A DNA stretch of 64,000 nucleotides, from NCBI GenBank assembly GCA_013538855.1, contig JABXJS010000087.1, positions 62,001 through 126,000 of the forward strand, read 5' to 3'. The translations under genes were made by a program, and so were the position numbers. The notes under the pieces are model-generated. The model had not been told where the DNA came from. It saw nothing but the letters and a program-made list of their open reading frames with translations, and searched no databases. This document shows, piece by piece, positions 8,210 to 17,600 of this stretch; within the stretch, counting starts at the first letter, position 1; each line of letters starts with the position of its first letter. This DNA is from Herpetosiphonaceae bacterium. Lineage in GTDB: Bacteria > Chloroflexota > Chloroflexia > Chloroflexales > Herpetosiphonaceae.

Positions 8210-9691
8210 TCAGTGAATATGCACCACGATCAAGGTAATATCATCCTGCGGCGGCGTCTGATCAGCAAAGCTGTTGACCTGATCCAGCAGGTACTGCATT
8301 AACTGCTGTGGGGTAAGATGTCCGTAGGCGGCCAGCGTGGACTCCAGACGATCAAAGCCCCACAGCTCGCCCTGGGCATTGCGCACCTCAACGAGGCCAT
8401 CGCTGAGGATAAGCAGCCGATCATCGAACTCTAGCTGCTCGTTAATCTGTTTGTAGGTATTATTTGCCAGCGCGCCGAGCGGCAGCCCGGTCACCTCAAG
8501 GTAGCGCACGCTGCCTTTGCGCCACAAGAGCGGTGCAATCAACCCAGCGTTTGAAACCTGGAGCATCCTGGTCTCGACATCGAGCACTAGGCTGCACAGA
8601 CCAGCGTTGAGCTTGCTCTTCGAGAGTCGCGGGTACAAGATCTGATTGAGGTCACTGAGCAGGAGGCCCTGATCGAGATGAATGGCCGCAAACGTATCGA
8701 ACGTATTAACGATCAGCGCCATCAGCAGCGCCGCCGGAATGCCTTTGCCGCTCACATCGCCAACCGCCAAACTAAGATAGCGCTGTGAGCGCAGCGCATG
8801 GGCGTAGAAGTCACCGCCGACCTCGCGTGCAGGCAGCGAGATCGCCGCAAGTGTAAAGCGTGGATGGGCCGGGATCTCCTGTGGTAGTAAGTCAACCTGA
8901 ATCTGGTGGGCTACATTTAGCTCCTGGCGCATACGCTCTTGTGCCACCAGTGACGTGCGCAGCTCATGGGAGCGCCGCTCGATCTCCTGCTCTAAAAATT
9001 TTTGGTTGATCAGCAGAGGATTAAAGACCTGCTGTTTAAATACCTCGTAGGTGACAAACAGCACAGCGAACACCATGCCGAACGTCTGAATCGGCAGCTG
9101 CCAGTCAACCAAGGTTGCTAAGCTGCTTACGAACACAAGCGTTGTGCCAACGACTAAGTACCAGTTTTGCCGAAGCTGACGTTGGTAGATGAGCAGTGCG
9201 AGCGCCAACAGATCATACAAGAAGTGCACTCCGCCCAGCATCTGCCCAACCGGCTCGATCACATACGAGAGCTGCCCACCAGGCCGCAGAAACGGATCAT
9301 GAACCGCCTGGCCACTAAACAACAGCCAAATGCCTACAATCAAAAAAAGTAGGCCCAGGCCCTGAAAACCAGCAATTATGCGGCGCATATAGCGCCCCCA
9401 GCTGCTGTAGAACGCAGAAACAAACCAAAAAAGCGCCACACCAACAATGGCAAAGCCGCTGGCTGCTACCTCCAACATCAACACCGGACTACCGCCTAGC
9501 TGAGGAATGGCGACATACATGCGGGCAGCAAAGGTGCCCACCATCCAGACGAATGTACCTAAGGCGAAAGCAGCAAAGCTAAGATTTACGCGCCGACGGG
9601 CGTTAAACCACAGCACAATCATCAATGATGATAAGCTTACGACAGCCGTAAGAGCATTTGCTATTTGTGCAACCCGATAGTACAGCGGCAT
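8210..9691 (-). CDS. Membrane-bound SpoIIE/RsbU-type protein phosphatase
   Basis: 493 residues. The ATG at 9691 is chosen because AGGG stands eight bases before it; a GTG at 9724 gives eleven more residues but has no ribosome site. Residues 1-220 hold about seven hydrophobic helices (for example VVSLSSLMIVLWF, LLALALLIYQ), a 7TM sensor-like module. A short coiled coil follows (FLEQEIERRSHELRTSLVAQ). Then comes a PPM/SpoIIE phosphatase domain with metal-binding motifs PAREVGGDFYAH, AVGDVSGKGIPAALLM, LLILSDGLVEV and QDDITLIVVHIH. Such proteins dephosphorylate anti-anti-sigma factors or similar partners in response to membrane signals. No anti-sigma or STAS gene is adjacent. It is separate from, but next to, the secretion/kinase operon at 9974-19507, so a functional link is possible but unproven. 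Confidence 0.88.
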   Translation of the reverse strand: MPLYYRVAQIANALTAVVSLSSLMIVLWFNARRRVNLSFAAFALGTFVWMVGTFAARMYVAIPQLGGSPVLMLEVAASGFAIVGVALFWFVSAFYSSWGRYMRRIIAGFQGLGLLFLIVGIWLLFSGQAVHDPFLRPGGQLSYVIEPVGQMLGGVHFLYDLLALALLIYQRQLRQNWYLVVGTTLVFVSSLATLVDWQLPIQTFGMVFAVLFVTYEVFKQQVFNPLLINQKFLEQEIERRSHELRTSLVAQERMRQELNVAHQIQVDLLPQEIPAHPRFTLAAISLPAREVGGDFYAHALRSQRYLSLAVGDVSGKGIPAALLMALIVNTFDTFAAIHLDQGLLLSDLNQILYPRLSKSKLNAGLCSLVLDVETRMLQVSNAGLIAPLLWRKGSVRYLEVTGLPLGALANNTYKQINEQLEFDDRLLILSDGLVEVRNAQGELWGFDRLESTLAAYGHLTPQQLMQYLLDQVNSFADQTPPQDDITLIVVHIH

Positions 9692-9973
9692 GTGGTTTAC
9701 CCTAGCGGATAAGTAAAAAATCACTTAAAGTGTAACATAAAACTCCCTACCAAACGCACACAATAGTATGTAGCGCTAGGCCCTATAGTTTTATAATTAA
9801 GTGCCTGCCAAAACAACACAGAGTCCTATTCCTATGCATCGCTACTATGGAAACGATGGAATTACGCACGGGTTGCGAGAATTCACTCAACATCTGGACA
9901 ACCCTCGATGCAGCCTCCACACTGCATCAACAGCACGAACAATCGCAAAGAGCGCGCGCTGCCAACACATGGA

Positions 9974-11482
9974 TTACGGGACCAGCGTAGGTGGCCAAGG
10001 CGCAGCGGTAACAGGTATAGCCGTTAATGGCGGCTCCTCTACTGGCAGTGGGGTTGCTGTTGGCTCAACTGTTGGCGCTACAGCGGTTGGCTGAGCCGTA
10101 GGTACAGCTGTTGGCGATGGCTGCGGCGTTGGAACAGGTATTGATGTTGTCGGTGCAGTTGATACCGCCGTTGGTGGTACGATCCGCGTTGCCGCAACTG
10201 CGCTTGGCTGCGGCGCTCCTTCTGTCGGGCTAGGCGCAAGCGGCAGAGCTGTTGCCGACGGTGCAGGCATGCCAGGTTCAGCTTGCACCGGTGCAGTCGC
10301 TGTTGGTAGGGGCGCAACGCTGGTTGCTGTTGGCGGTGCACTAGTTGCTGGCACAGCCCTAGGCGTAGCGCTTACAAGGGGCAAAGCTGTTACAGCGGTC
10401 GGCACAGGCGGCAGAACAGGCGTAGGTGTGAGTGCAGGCATGGGCGGTAGATACACACCCGCTGACGTTGGCGGAGGATGTATCACTTTTCGCTCAGGCG
10501 TTGATGTTGGTAGCGCAGGCTGTAATGTAGCTGATGGCAACGGGGCCAGGGTGCTTGTCAATGCGAGTGCCACCTGCGCTCCTGTGCCCGCCTGGGACAA
10601 ACCATCAACTATCGCTACTTGGCGCGGCGTCTTGGCTGCCCACCAGCTAAAAGTTAGTGCAAGTATGGCGGCCATAGCGCTCAACAGCCAGCGTCGATAG
10701 CGCACAGCTTGGAGGCCGCCTGGGCGCACAATCAGCACCGAAATATTATCATGGCCACCAGCACGTTTAGCCTGGCACATCAGCGCCTTAACTGCCGTGC
10801 GTGGCTGAGCACTTCGAGCTAGCTGGGCGATGTGTGATCGAGCGACAGTATCGGTCAGGCCATCGCTGCAAAGCACCAGCACAGCATCGCGCTGTAGACG
10901 AAAAGCACACACAGATGGCTCAACAATCGCATCGCCCATCACCTGCCATAGACGGCCATCGGCAGCAACATGACGCTGTGATAGCTCGCTGGTCTGCTGC
11001 GGCTCACACAATAGCCCAACGCTATCGCCAACATTGACCAGCACACCAGCGTACTCACTCCCATCCGGGTAGAGCAGGGCCGCAACCAGTGTAGCCGCAC
11101 GATCAGAGCGATCATGGGCGGCGCGCTGGGCCATTGATCTATTTGTCTGGGACAGCGCGACCTGCAAGCGCTCGACCGGTGTATCTGCCACAATGCTCGC
11201 CGTATAGAAGGTATCGATCAAGCCCTGCACAGCTTGGTGGCTAGCTAGCGCGCCTTGGCGCTGCCCGCCAACCCCATCGGCCAGCACAAACAAGTAGCCC
11301 CAACGCTTAATCTGATCGACAGAGATAGCGCAGATCAAGCCTTGATCAAGTTGAGCATCACGCAGCCGCCAGCCAGAGTGCAGGGCAGGAAAAGCATGCA
11401 GCCAACCGATTTGGTCCTCATTATGCCTGCGCACCAAACCGCGATCAGTTGCACCAAATACGTTGAGTGGAGGGTTGCTCAT
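9974..11482 (-). CDS. PP2C Ser/Thr phosphatase with membrane anchor and extracytoplasmic Pro/Thr tail
   Basis: 502 residues from the ATG at 11482, which overlaps the kinase stop as ATGA (11479-11482) and signals coupled translation. Residues 1-245 are a PP2C catalytic domain: GATDRGLVRRHNEDQIG, VLADGVGGQRQGALAS, VNVGDSVGLL, LVLCSDGLTDTV, GGHDNISVLIV, so all metal-binding aspartates appear present. One membrane helix follows (WLLSAMAAILALTFSWWA), then about 200 residues of PTATPLP-like low-complexity sequence, probably wall-spanning outside the cell. This is the last gene of the operon. It would oppose the upstream Ser/Thr kinase, like PstP/PknB or PrpC/PrkC pairs. The tail resembles the stalk of the LPDTG protein at 2868 but has no sorting signal. 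Confidence 0.92.
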   Translation of the reverse strand: MSNPPLNVFGATDRGLVRRHNEDQIGWLHAFPALHSGWRLRDAQLDQGLICAISVDQIKRWGYLFVLADGVGGQRQGALASHQAVQGLIDTFYTASIVADTPVERLQVALSQTNRSMAQRAAHDRSDRAATLVAALLYPDGSEYAGVLVNVGDSVGLLCEPQQTSELSQRHVAADGRLWQVMGDAIVEPSVCAFRLQRDAVLVLCSDGLTDTVARSHIAQLARSAQPRTAVKALMCQAKRAGGHDNISVLIVRPGGLQAVRYRRWLLSAMAAILALTFSWWAAKTPRQVAIVDGLSQAGTGAQVALALTSTLAPLPSATLQPALPTSTPERKVIHPPPTSAGVYLPPMPALTPTPVLPPVPTAVTALPLVSATPRAVPATSAPPTATSVAPLPTATAPVQAEPGMPAPSATALPLAPSPTEGAPQPSAVAATRIVPPTAVSTAPTTSIPVPTPQPSPTAVPTAQPTAVAPTVEPTATPLPVEEPPLTAIPVTAAPWPPTLVP

Positions 11483-12672
11483 CGCTGCGTCCATTCTGCA
11501 CAAGTTTGCGCCGGAATCCACCCATGTGCGGCATCGCCTGTGCGCTCTACAGACAGCCATGCCTGCTGCTCAAACCAAACCTGATCAACGACAGTCAGTT
11601 GATCGTCAGCTCGCAGCGGAAGCCACCCTGCAGCAGCGTTCCCGCCTGGAGCTTGACGGAGGTCAGCGGCTGTGTCAGTGATCTGCGGTGTACAAGCCCG
11701 TTTAGGTACTGCTTCGCCGTAGAGACCGAGCGCAGCCAGCACAAAGCCCAACGTCAGGCTGGCCGTAATCCACCGGGCAGACTGTGAGCGCCAGGAGCGT
11801 GGCACAACGGGCAGCAAGCCTAGCCGAACACCATCGCCGGCTAAGGCTAGCCGAAGTTGTTGCGCAAATGTGCCACAGCGCTCAAAGCGTTGCTGCGGAT
11901 CGAAAGCCAGCGCACGCAACAACACAGCCTGCGTGCGCGTATGGCGCGGCAGCCGCTTTTGCACCTCCTGCACCATGAAGCGCCATGCCGCCTCGACCTG
12001 CTCTTTGCTCCCTGAATCATTGCCAAGGCCTTGATGTGCAAGTAGCGGCTGCCCGGTCAAGAATGTCCATGCGACAAGTGCCAGAGCAAACTGATCAGAT
12101 GCAGGCACTTCAGCGCTCCATAGCTGCTCAGGAGCCATATACTGCGGCGTCCCCAACACGCGATCTTCCACCAAACCAACATGCGGGCTACGCGCCACAC
12201 TCAAATCAATCAGCGTGGCATTTCCATACCGACGATCAACTAAAATATTGCCTGGTTTTACATCGCAGTGAATAATCGGATGGTTTGGATGACTCGTATG
12301 CAGGTAGTCTAATGCCGCAGCCACATGGTCAACGACCTGAATGATCAGCGTTGGGTTACGCTGGCGTAAAATTGCCCGCAACGGGAGCGCATTGACGAGG
12401 CGCGTGGCAATAAACCATGGCTCCTGCTGCATATTACGCTCAATTAACTCGCACACGTGCGGGTGTCCACCCTGAGCTTGCGCGGCGCTGAGTAAGCGCT
12501 GTTCATTAAAAAAGTACTGCCGAACTGCTAAATCAGGGTTTGTTAGCACCTTCAGAGCAACCTCCACACCTGTGTGCCGCTGGATCGCGTGGTAGACAGG
12601 CCCAGTCAATCCATGCGCTAGTCGTCTGATAATCCGGTATTTGCGCCGCAGCGCTCCATGGATACGCTCCAT
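11479..12672 (-). CDS. Membrane Ser/Thr protein kinase with outside SH3-like domain
   Basis: 397 residues. The ATG at 12672 is preceded by AGAGGAG at nine bases; a more distal start at 12714 would overlap the upstream gene. The kinase domain covers residues 10-285, with the VAIK-type lysine (EVALKVL), catalytic loop HCDVKPGNILVD and LGTPQYMAPEQL. The metal-binding DFG is DLS (LIDLSVARS), so Asp is kept. A membrane helix follows (ITASLTLGFVLAALGLYG). The extracytoplasmic end (ADLRQAPGG...GWIPAQTCAEW) looks like a bacterial SH3 domain, which suggests wall or peptide sensing. In other kinase-FHA systems the substrate is the FHA partner; here FHA proteins are encoded just upstream (13863, 18848). 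It is coupled to the PP2C gene by ATGA. Confidence 0.9.
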   Translation of the reverse strand: MERIHGALRRKYRIIRRLAHGLTGPVYHAIQRHTGVEVALKVLTNPDLAVRQYFFNEQRLLSAAQAQGGHPHVCELIERNMQQEPWFIATRLVNALPLRAILRQRNPTLIIQVVDHVAAALDYLHTSHPNHPIIHCDVKPGNILVDRRYGNATLIDLSVARSPHVGLVEDRVLGTPQYMAPEQLWSAEVPASDQFALALVAWTFLTGQPLLAHQGLGNDSGSKEQVEAAWRFMVQEVQKRLPRHTRTQAVLLRALAFDPQQRFERCGTFAQQLRLALAGDGVRLGLLPVVPRSWRSQSARWITASLTLGFVLAALGLYGEAVPKRACTPQITDTAADLRQAPGGNAAAGWLPLRADDQLTVVDQVWFEQQAWLSVERTGDAAHGWIPAQTCAEWTQR

Positions 12673-12697
12673 CGCTCTTCGCTCCTCTACTGTTAAA

Positions 12698-13861
12698 CTA
12701 CAAACGAGTTTCACTGCCTACTGATGGAATACGCTCGCCAAAGAATCGGCCAATTAGACCTGTGCCGAGCAGCGCAATAACACAGGCACAGCATGCGGCC
12801 TGCAAAAGGTAGATGCGTGCAGCGCCATTGAGCGATCGTAGTGGCACAGCCGGAATATGCAATGGGGGGATAATCACGACGCTGCTGTAGCTTGTTTGTC
12901 CCGCACGGTTGATTTGTAGCTGCACTGTATGGCGCTGGTTTGCAGTCAGAAGTGGTGGCGTATAGCGCACCCGGTAGCCAATGCGCTGCACAGGCTGGAC
13001 ATATTTGCTATAGACGGCGAGCATGTCTGCTGGTGCTGGTGCTGGTACGTACATGCCACCGCTGCGAACACTAAGCTGCCGTAGTAACTCTGAGCGCTGG
13101 TCAAGCAATACTTGTGGAGCCACGCCAAAGCTGAGCAGTTTCGTTGATGGTGGTATGTTCAGTCGAGCCAAATCGTCAGAATGCAGCCCGCCGCCATCGC
13201 TCAAAACGACAACAAAGCTGTTTGTCCCATGGGCTGTGGCGTAGCGATCCGTCTCGACGAAGGCAGTCTGAATCGCCCCTGCCAGATCAGTCGCTCCTGA
13301 TCGGGGCTGAGCTAGCTCCAGAGCATTGATCACGGCATTGCGATCGGCGCTAAATCCGGTCAGATCAGCGGGCTGTAGCGTCTCAGCTGCTCGACTAACT
13401 GGAATAAACAGCCCAATTGTCTCGTCAGTCTGATCACGACCTGCTTCAAGCCATACACGAGCAAGCTGGCGCATAGCCAGCACGTAGTCGGTTTGACCAT
13501 CGCTGCCAATGGCTGTGCTAAGATCCACAACAAGCCCAATTGTTGCCCCCCGTGACTGTAGTACACCATCGCCAAAAGGAATGCTTGGCGACACAGCTGA
13601 GGTCGCCACAGGCACTAAATCAACGACCAACTCCGGCTGAGCTTGGCCATCCTGCACGACCACAATCTGATCGGCAGTAACATCGGGTAGATCTAACCCT
13701 GTTTGAGGATCACGCACGAGCAGATCAACAATAATGTCGGTGACATTCGGCCGATCTACCCCGCGCACCTCTAGCTCTAGTGGTGCTTGCGCCTGTGCTA
13801 CGCTCAGCGCCAGGACCAGAGCCAGCATCAGCAGTAGCAGCACAATAAGCCAACGTTGCAT
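12698..13861 (-). CDS. Membrane-anchored von Willebrand factor A domain protein
   Basis: 387 residues. The ATG at 13861 starts one base after the preceding stop. A signal peptide spans residues 1-25 (LIVLLLLMLALVLALSVAQAQ). A short beta domain follows, then a vWA domain from about residue 105. Its metal site is partly conserved: DLSTA in place of DxSxS, then SGATDLAGA and VVLSDGGG. A C-terminal beta region and one helix (IYLLQAACCACVIALLGTGLIG) anchor it with most of the protein outside. vWA domains mediate metal-dependent protein contacts. The vWA/kinase/PP2C order recalls the known TerY-P triad (TerY vWA, kinase, PP2C), but this version is membrane-bound and sits next to EccC. Its partner is unknown. 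Confidence 0.85.
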   Translation of the reverse strand: MQRWLIVLLLLMLALVLALSVAQAQAPLELEVRGVDRPNVTDIIVDLLVRDPQTGLDLPDVTADQIVVVQDGQAQPELVVDLVPVATSAVSPSIPFGDGVLQSRGATIGLVVDLSTAIGSDGQTDYVLAMRQLARVWLEAGRDQTDETIGLFIPVSRAAETLQPADLTGFSADRNAVINALELAQPRSGATDLAGAIQTAFVETDRYATAHGTNSFVVVLSDGGGLHSDDLARLNIPPSTKLLSFGVAPQVLLDQRSELLRQLSVRSGGMYVPAPAPADMLAVYSKYVQPVQRIGYRVRYTPPLLTANQRHTVQLQINRAGQTSYSSVVIIPPLHIPAVPLRSLNGAARIYLLQAACCACVIALLGTGLIGRFFGERIPSVGSETRL

Positions 13862-13862
13862 C

Positions 13863-14687
13863 TTACTCTCCCTCTCGCTGATAGAGCAGCTCTATCGACT
13901 GCTCTAGGTTTGGATCTCCTAAAAATAGTCTATCGCCGCTAAATAGCTGGCACGGCTGCACACCGATTTCAAGTGTTTGCCCCTGCCGGCACAGATAGGT
14001 ACCGTTGCTGCTGCCAAGATCGTGTGCGTAGACGAGATTTCGCTGCACATCAAGGTGCACATGAGACCGCGATACACCAGCATCATTCAGCTGAATGCTG
14101 CCCTTAGAGCCGATCACCGTATTCGGACGTACAGCCTCGATAACGCCCTGACGTTGTCCACGGATGATGGTTAATGTGCCAAATGGCGCGAGCCGTGGAA
14201 CAGCGCCCGACCGCCGCCCAAACGTCTGCGTTACCAGGGCCGTCATCGCCCGCGAGACCTTGTTGACAATCGGCTGTCGCCACTCCGGCCTCTGTAGCAG
14301 CGTGCCAGCCAGGAGCATTGGCATACTCAGAAACGCTCCGGTCAAGCCCCATGTGCTGATCAAGTTAAGCGCCGCCCCAAGCTCACGCAGCGTCTCAAAG
14401 GCCAGCATTTGCGGCTGTTCAGGCAAGATAAGGCCAAGTCGCCGCGCCACCGTCGCCAACGATAGACGAGCAACGAGTGACGGGAGGATCAACAGCGGCG
14501 GCACACATATCAGCAGCATCCATAGCAGCCGACCAGCACTGGTGTGGATCTGGCGCGCTACGATAAGCCCCACCAGTGGCAGCAGCAGAACCACACAGCT
14601 CACTGGTAGCGCTAAGGTGCTAAACCACCATGCCGCATGCAAAAGCTTTTGCTGCTGCAGCGCCTGCCAAAATGCAGCATCATGCAT
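13863..14687 (-). CDS. FHA-domain membrane protein
   Basis: 274 residues. The ATG at 14687 has GGAGG six bases upstream and overlaps the end of the ATPase gene by eight bases. Two hydrophobic helices lie near residues 22-75 (LALPVSCVVLLLPLVGLIV, LLWMLLICVPPLLILPSL), and weaker hydrophobic stretches continue to about residue 135. The C-terminal 90 residues are a canonical FHA domain: TVIGSKGSIQLND, VSRSHVHLD, DLGSSNGTYL and SGDRLFLGD contain the Ser/His/Asn residues that grip phosphothreonine. It probably couples kinase output to the EccC motor. In Firmicutes EssC the FHA domains are fused to the ATPase; here they are encoded separately. Confidence 0.9.
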   Translation of the reverse strand: MHDAAFWQALQQQKLLHAAWWFSTLALPVSCVVLLLPLVGLIVARQIHTSAGRLLWMLLICVPPLLILPSLVARLSLATVARRLGLILPEQPQMLAFETLRELGAALNLISTWGLTGAFLSMPMLLAGTLLQRPEWRQPIVNKVSRAMTALVTQTFGRRSGAVPRLAPFGTLTIIRGQRQGVIEAVRPNTVIGSKGSIQLNDAGVSRSHVHLDVQRNLVYAHDLGSSNGTYLCRQGQTLEIGVQPCQLFSGDRLFLGDPNLEQSIELLYQREGE

Positions 14688-17600
14688 GCTCAACCTCCTC
14701 TCTATCTTCGAGTATCGGTTCACAGCCGATCACGGACTGGGCCGCGCTGGCTTGAATCTGAAGCACCCAATTGCGCGGTAAATGCCAAACCTGTACCAGC
14801 TGCTCTGAGCCATGATTAATCCAGAATCCTCGTCCTGGCGTAGCAGCTACACTAGTTGGCCAACGCAAAGACTTCGTTCCCAACCCCAGCTGGCTAGCGT
14901 TGACATCTTGCTGGCCAAGCACTACCACATTGCGCTCATGCTTAATCATCTTGATCATAGGGTTACTCCCAACAGCGCTAAAGTCAGTGCTAGAGACCAG
15001 CACATGAAACCCCAGCCGCCGCCCCTGCACCACCCAGCGTGATAACCGTCCAAGCTGCGTTAGCTCACTCGTCTCAAGCAAGTCGATGTTGCAGATGGCT
15101 AGCACAATTCGGTATGGCGGCGCAACACCGGCTAGCTCAGCCTGCTTTAGCTCTAACAACTCAGCCTCTAGCTGCTCCAGAACAGCTGGACAAAACATCT
15201 CCGCCGTTGCGTCATCTGCTGCACCAATGCCAGACATTGTGATGTATGCCTGCGTGTGCGGAAGCTTGGCAAATGGCCGTAGCACAGAAGCACGATAGTC
15301 AAACAAGTACAGCCGCAGCTCACTAGGCGCACTTCGTGCAGTAACTCCTGCCAGCATAGCGGTCATAAGGGCGCTCTTCCCTGTGCTTGGTCCACCACAG
15401 ATCAGCCAGTGCGGTGATTTGGTCAGATCAAACACGACCGGCTGGAGTGATCGATGCTCGGTGGCCAGCGCAAACCTATGTGGCTGCAGATAGCTCGCCA
15501 GCCACTGCTGCCAGTCGATGTCAATGACATTCGCTAGGAGCCGCAGCGGGCGAGCTGTCGCTGGTGCACCTGCCCACCGCTGTTGAATCCGCTGAATGGC
15601 ATTTGGCAGCTCGACCTCTAGCCAACGCAGCGAACTTAGATCGCTGCGCAGCGCCGTATCGCTGTCGCCAGCCGTACCACGAATCTCGCTACGTGAGCGC
15701 AGTGTGGGATAGGCGATTTGGATCTCCAGTGGTCGCCCAGGACTAGGCCAAAATCCTCGACCAAGTTGATCGGCACGAATTCGCGCTGCAAAAGGCTTGT
15801 TGAGTAGCTCAAGCGAGTCATTCTCGCTCATCACACGCAGAACAATTTTTTGTCCAAGCCGATTGCGCAAATCGGCAGGAAATACACTTGATGCCATTCG
15901 ATCAGCGGTCAGAATCCAGTAGATCCCATAGGCCCGGCCGTTGCGCAGCAGACGGCTGATGCTGGGCAGCAGACTGGTATTTTGCTCGACGAACTCCACA
16001 AATGTATCAATAAACACAACGATAGCCGGCAGCGGGCTTGCGCTAGCTTGTGGATACTCGCGCCAATCTTCGATACCATACTGTGCAAAAATCTCCTGAC
16101 GCAGCTGGATAGTTTGCTCCAGCTCGGTCAGTAGACGCTCGATTCGCTGCTGATCGCTACACGCTAGCGCCTCGCACAGATGCGGCAGTGCACCTGTCGC
16201 TTGCTGTGTGGCAAAGCCTAATCCATCACCTAAAGCATCAATAAGCCAGAGGTGACAGTGTTGGGGGCTGTACCTCCACGCTAGGGCAAGAATACTCGTG
16301 CGCATAAACGAGGTTTTGCCAACACCGCCGCCGCCGACCACCAGGACACTCCCACAGGTGGCCAAATCAAGCAGGAGTGGCTGCTGCTGTGCGCGCTCAG
16401 GCTGATCGATCAAGCCGATATGGAGCTGAAGGCCCGCTGGCTGATCGATATCGTTGCTGAGCACATCGCTCAACAGCAGATCAGCGCTGAGCGGCTCTTG
16501 CCAGATCCGGTAGCGCTCGGCAGCGTAGCCTGGCAGCGTAGACGCCATCTGCTCCTGCAAGAGATCTGCGTCGCTGCGCTGTACCGTATCACGAGCCTGC
16601 GGCCGAATCGAACTCAGTCGACGCTGCCGCTGCCGTGGGGAGATCGTTCGACCGAGCGCATCAAAAAGCAAGAATGGATCGTCGATACGCTCGCTGGTTG
16701 GACGATACGCCATGGTCGCGAGCGCGGACTGGAATGCTACTACAGTATTGTTCACACGCTTGTAGGCCCGTCCAGGTGTAGCATTCGAGATCAGTGCTGC
16801 ATCGCGGCTGCCAATCATCAGCTTGCTGTCTTCAGGATCAACGACGCGTAGTGCAATCCAGTAGCTTAGGTTTGTTTTTAGCCCAGCCTTAATCGCCCCG
16901 TTAGAGGGCGTCTGCGTTGCGAACAGTAGGTGGACGCCCAGACTGCGCCCTTGTTTAGCAACCCGAATTAGCTCCTCGATAAACTCGGGGTAGTCGCGTG
17001 CCATCTCATCAAACTCATCAATGGCGATCAGCAAGTTTGGGAGTGGGGCAGGCGTGGGCTTGAGCCGTCGATAGCGCTTGATATTGGGCACACCACACTG
17101 ACTCAACTGCTGCTTGCGCCGATCTAGCTCGCTGTTAATCGCAATGAGTGCTCGCTCTGCTAAGCTGCCTGTTAGATCTGTAACTAGCCCAGCCGTATGT
17201 GGCAGTGACTGCAGATCACGAAATGTCGCCCCACCTTTAAAGTCGATCAGAAGAAAGTTCAGTCGATCAGGATGGTGTCGAACTGCTAGGGCTAGCAGCA
17301 GCGTTGTTAGCAGTTCGCTCTTACCCGATCCTGTCGTGCCCGCAATCATGCCATGAACGCCCTCGCGTTTTTCATTCAGGTCAAGCCATACGATGGCGTC
17401 GGGCTGCATCCCATAGCGGCCGATTGGCACTGGAAATAGGCCCGATGGATGCTCATCATCGGTCGGTGGTAGCTCGCGCCAGCGCACCCACGGATCAAAC
17501 GTTTGCGCATCATCAATCCCAAGCAGCTCTAGCAGGTTAACAACAGCTGGCAGATCGCGGCCATTCCGCCCCAGTGCGAGCGAGCGCCGTCCAAGTATCT

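Noticed and set aside
9801-10094. Plus-strand 97-codon frame between the SpoIIE-type and PP2C phosphatase genes
   Set aside because: Its second half is the mirror of the PP2C Pro/Thr tail; no good ribosome site. The remaining stretch 9692-9973 shows nothing I can name.
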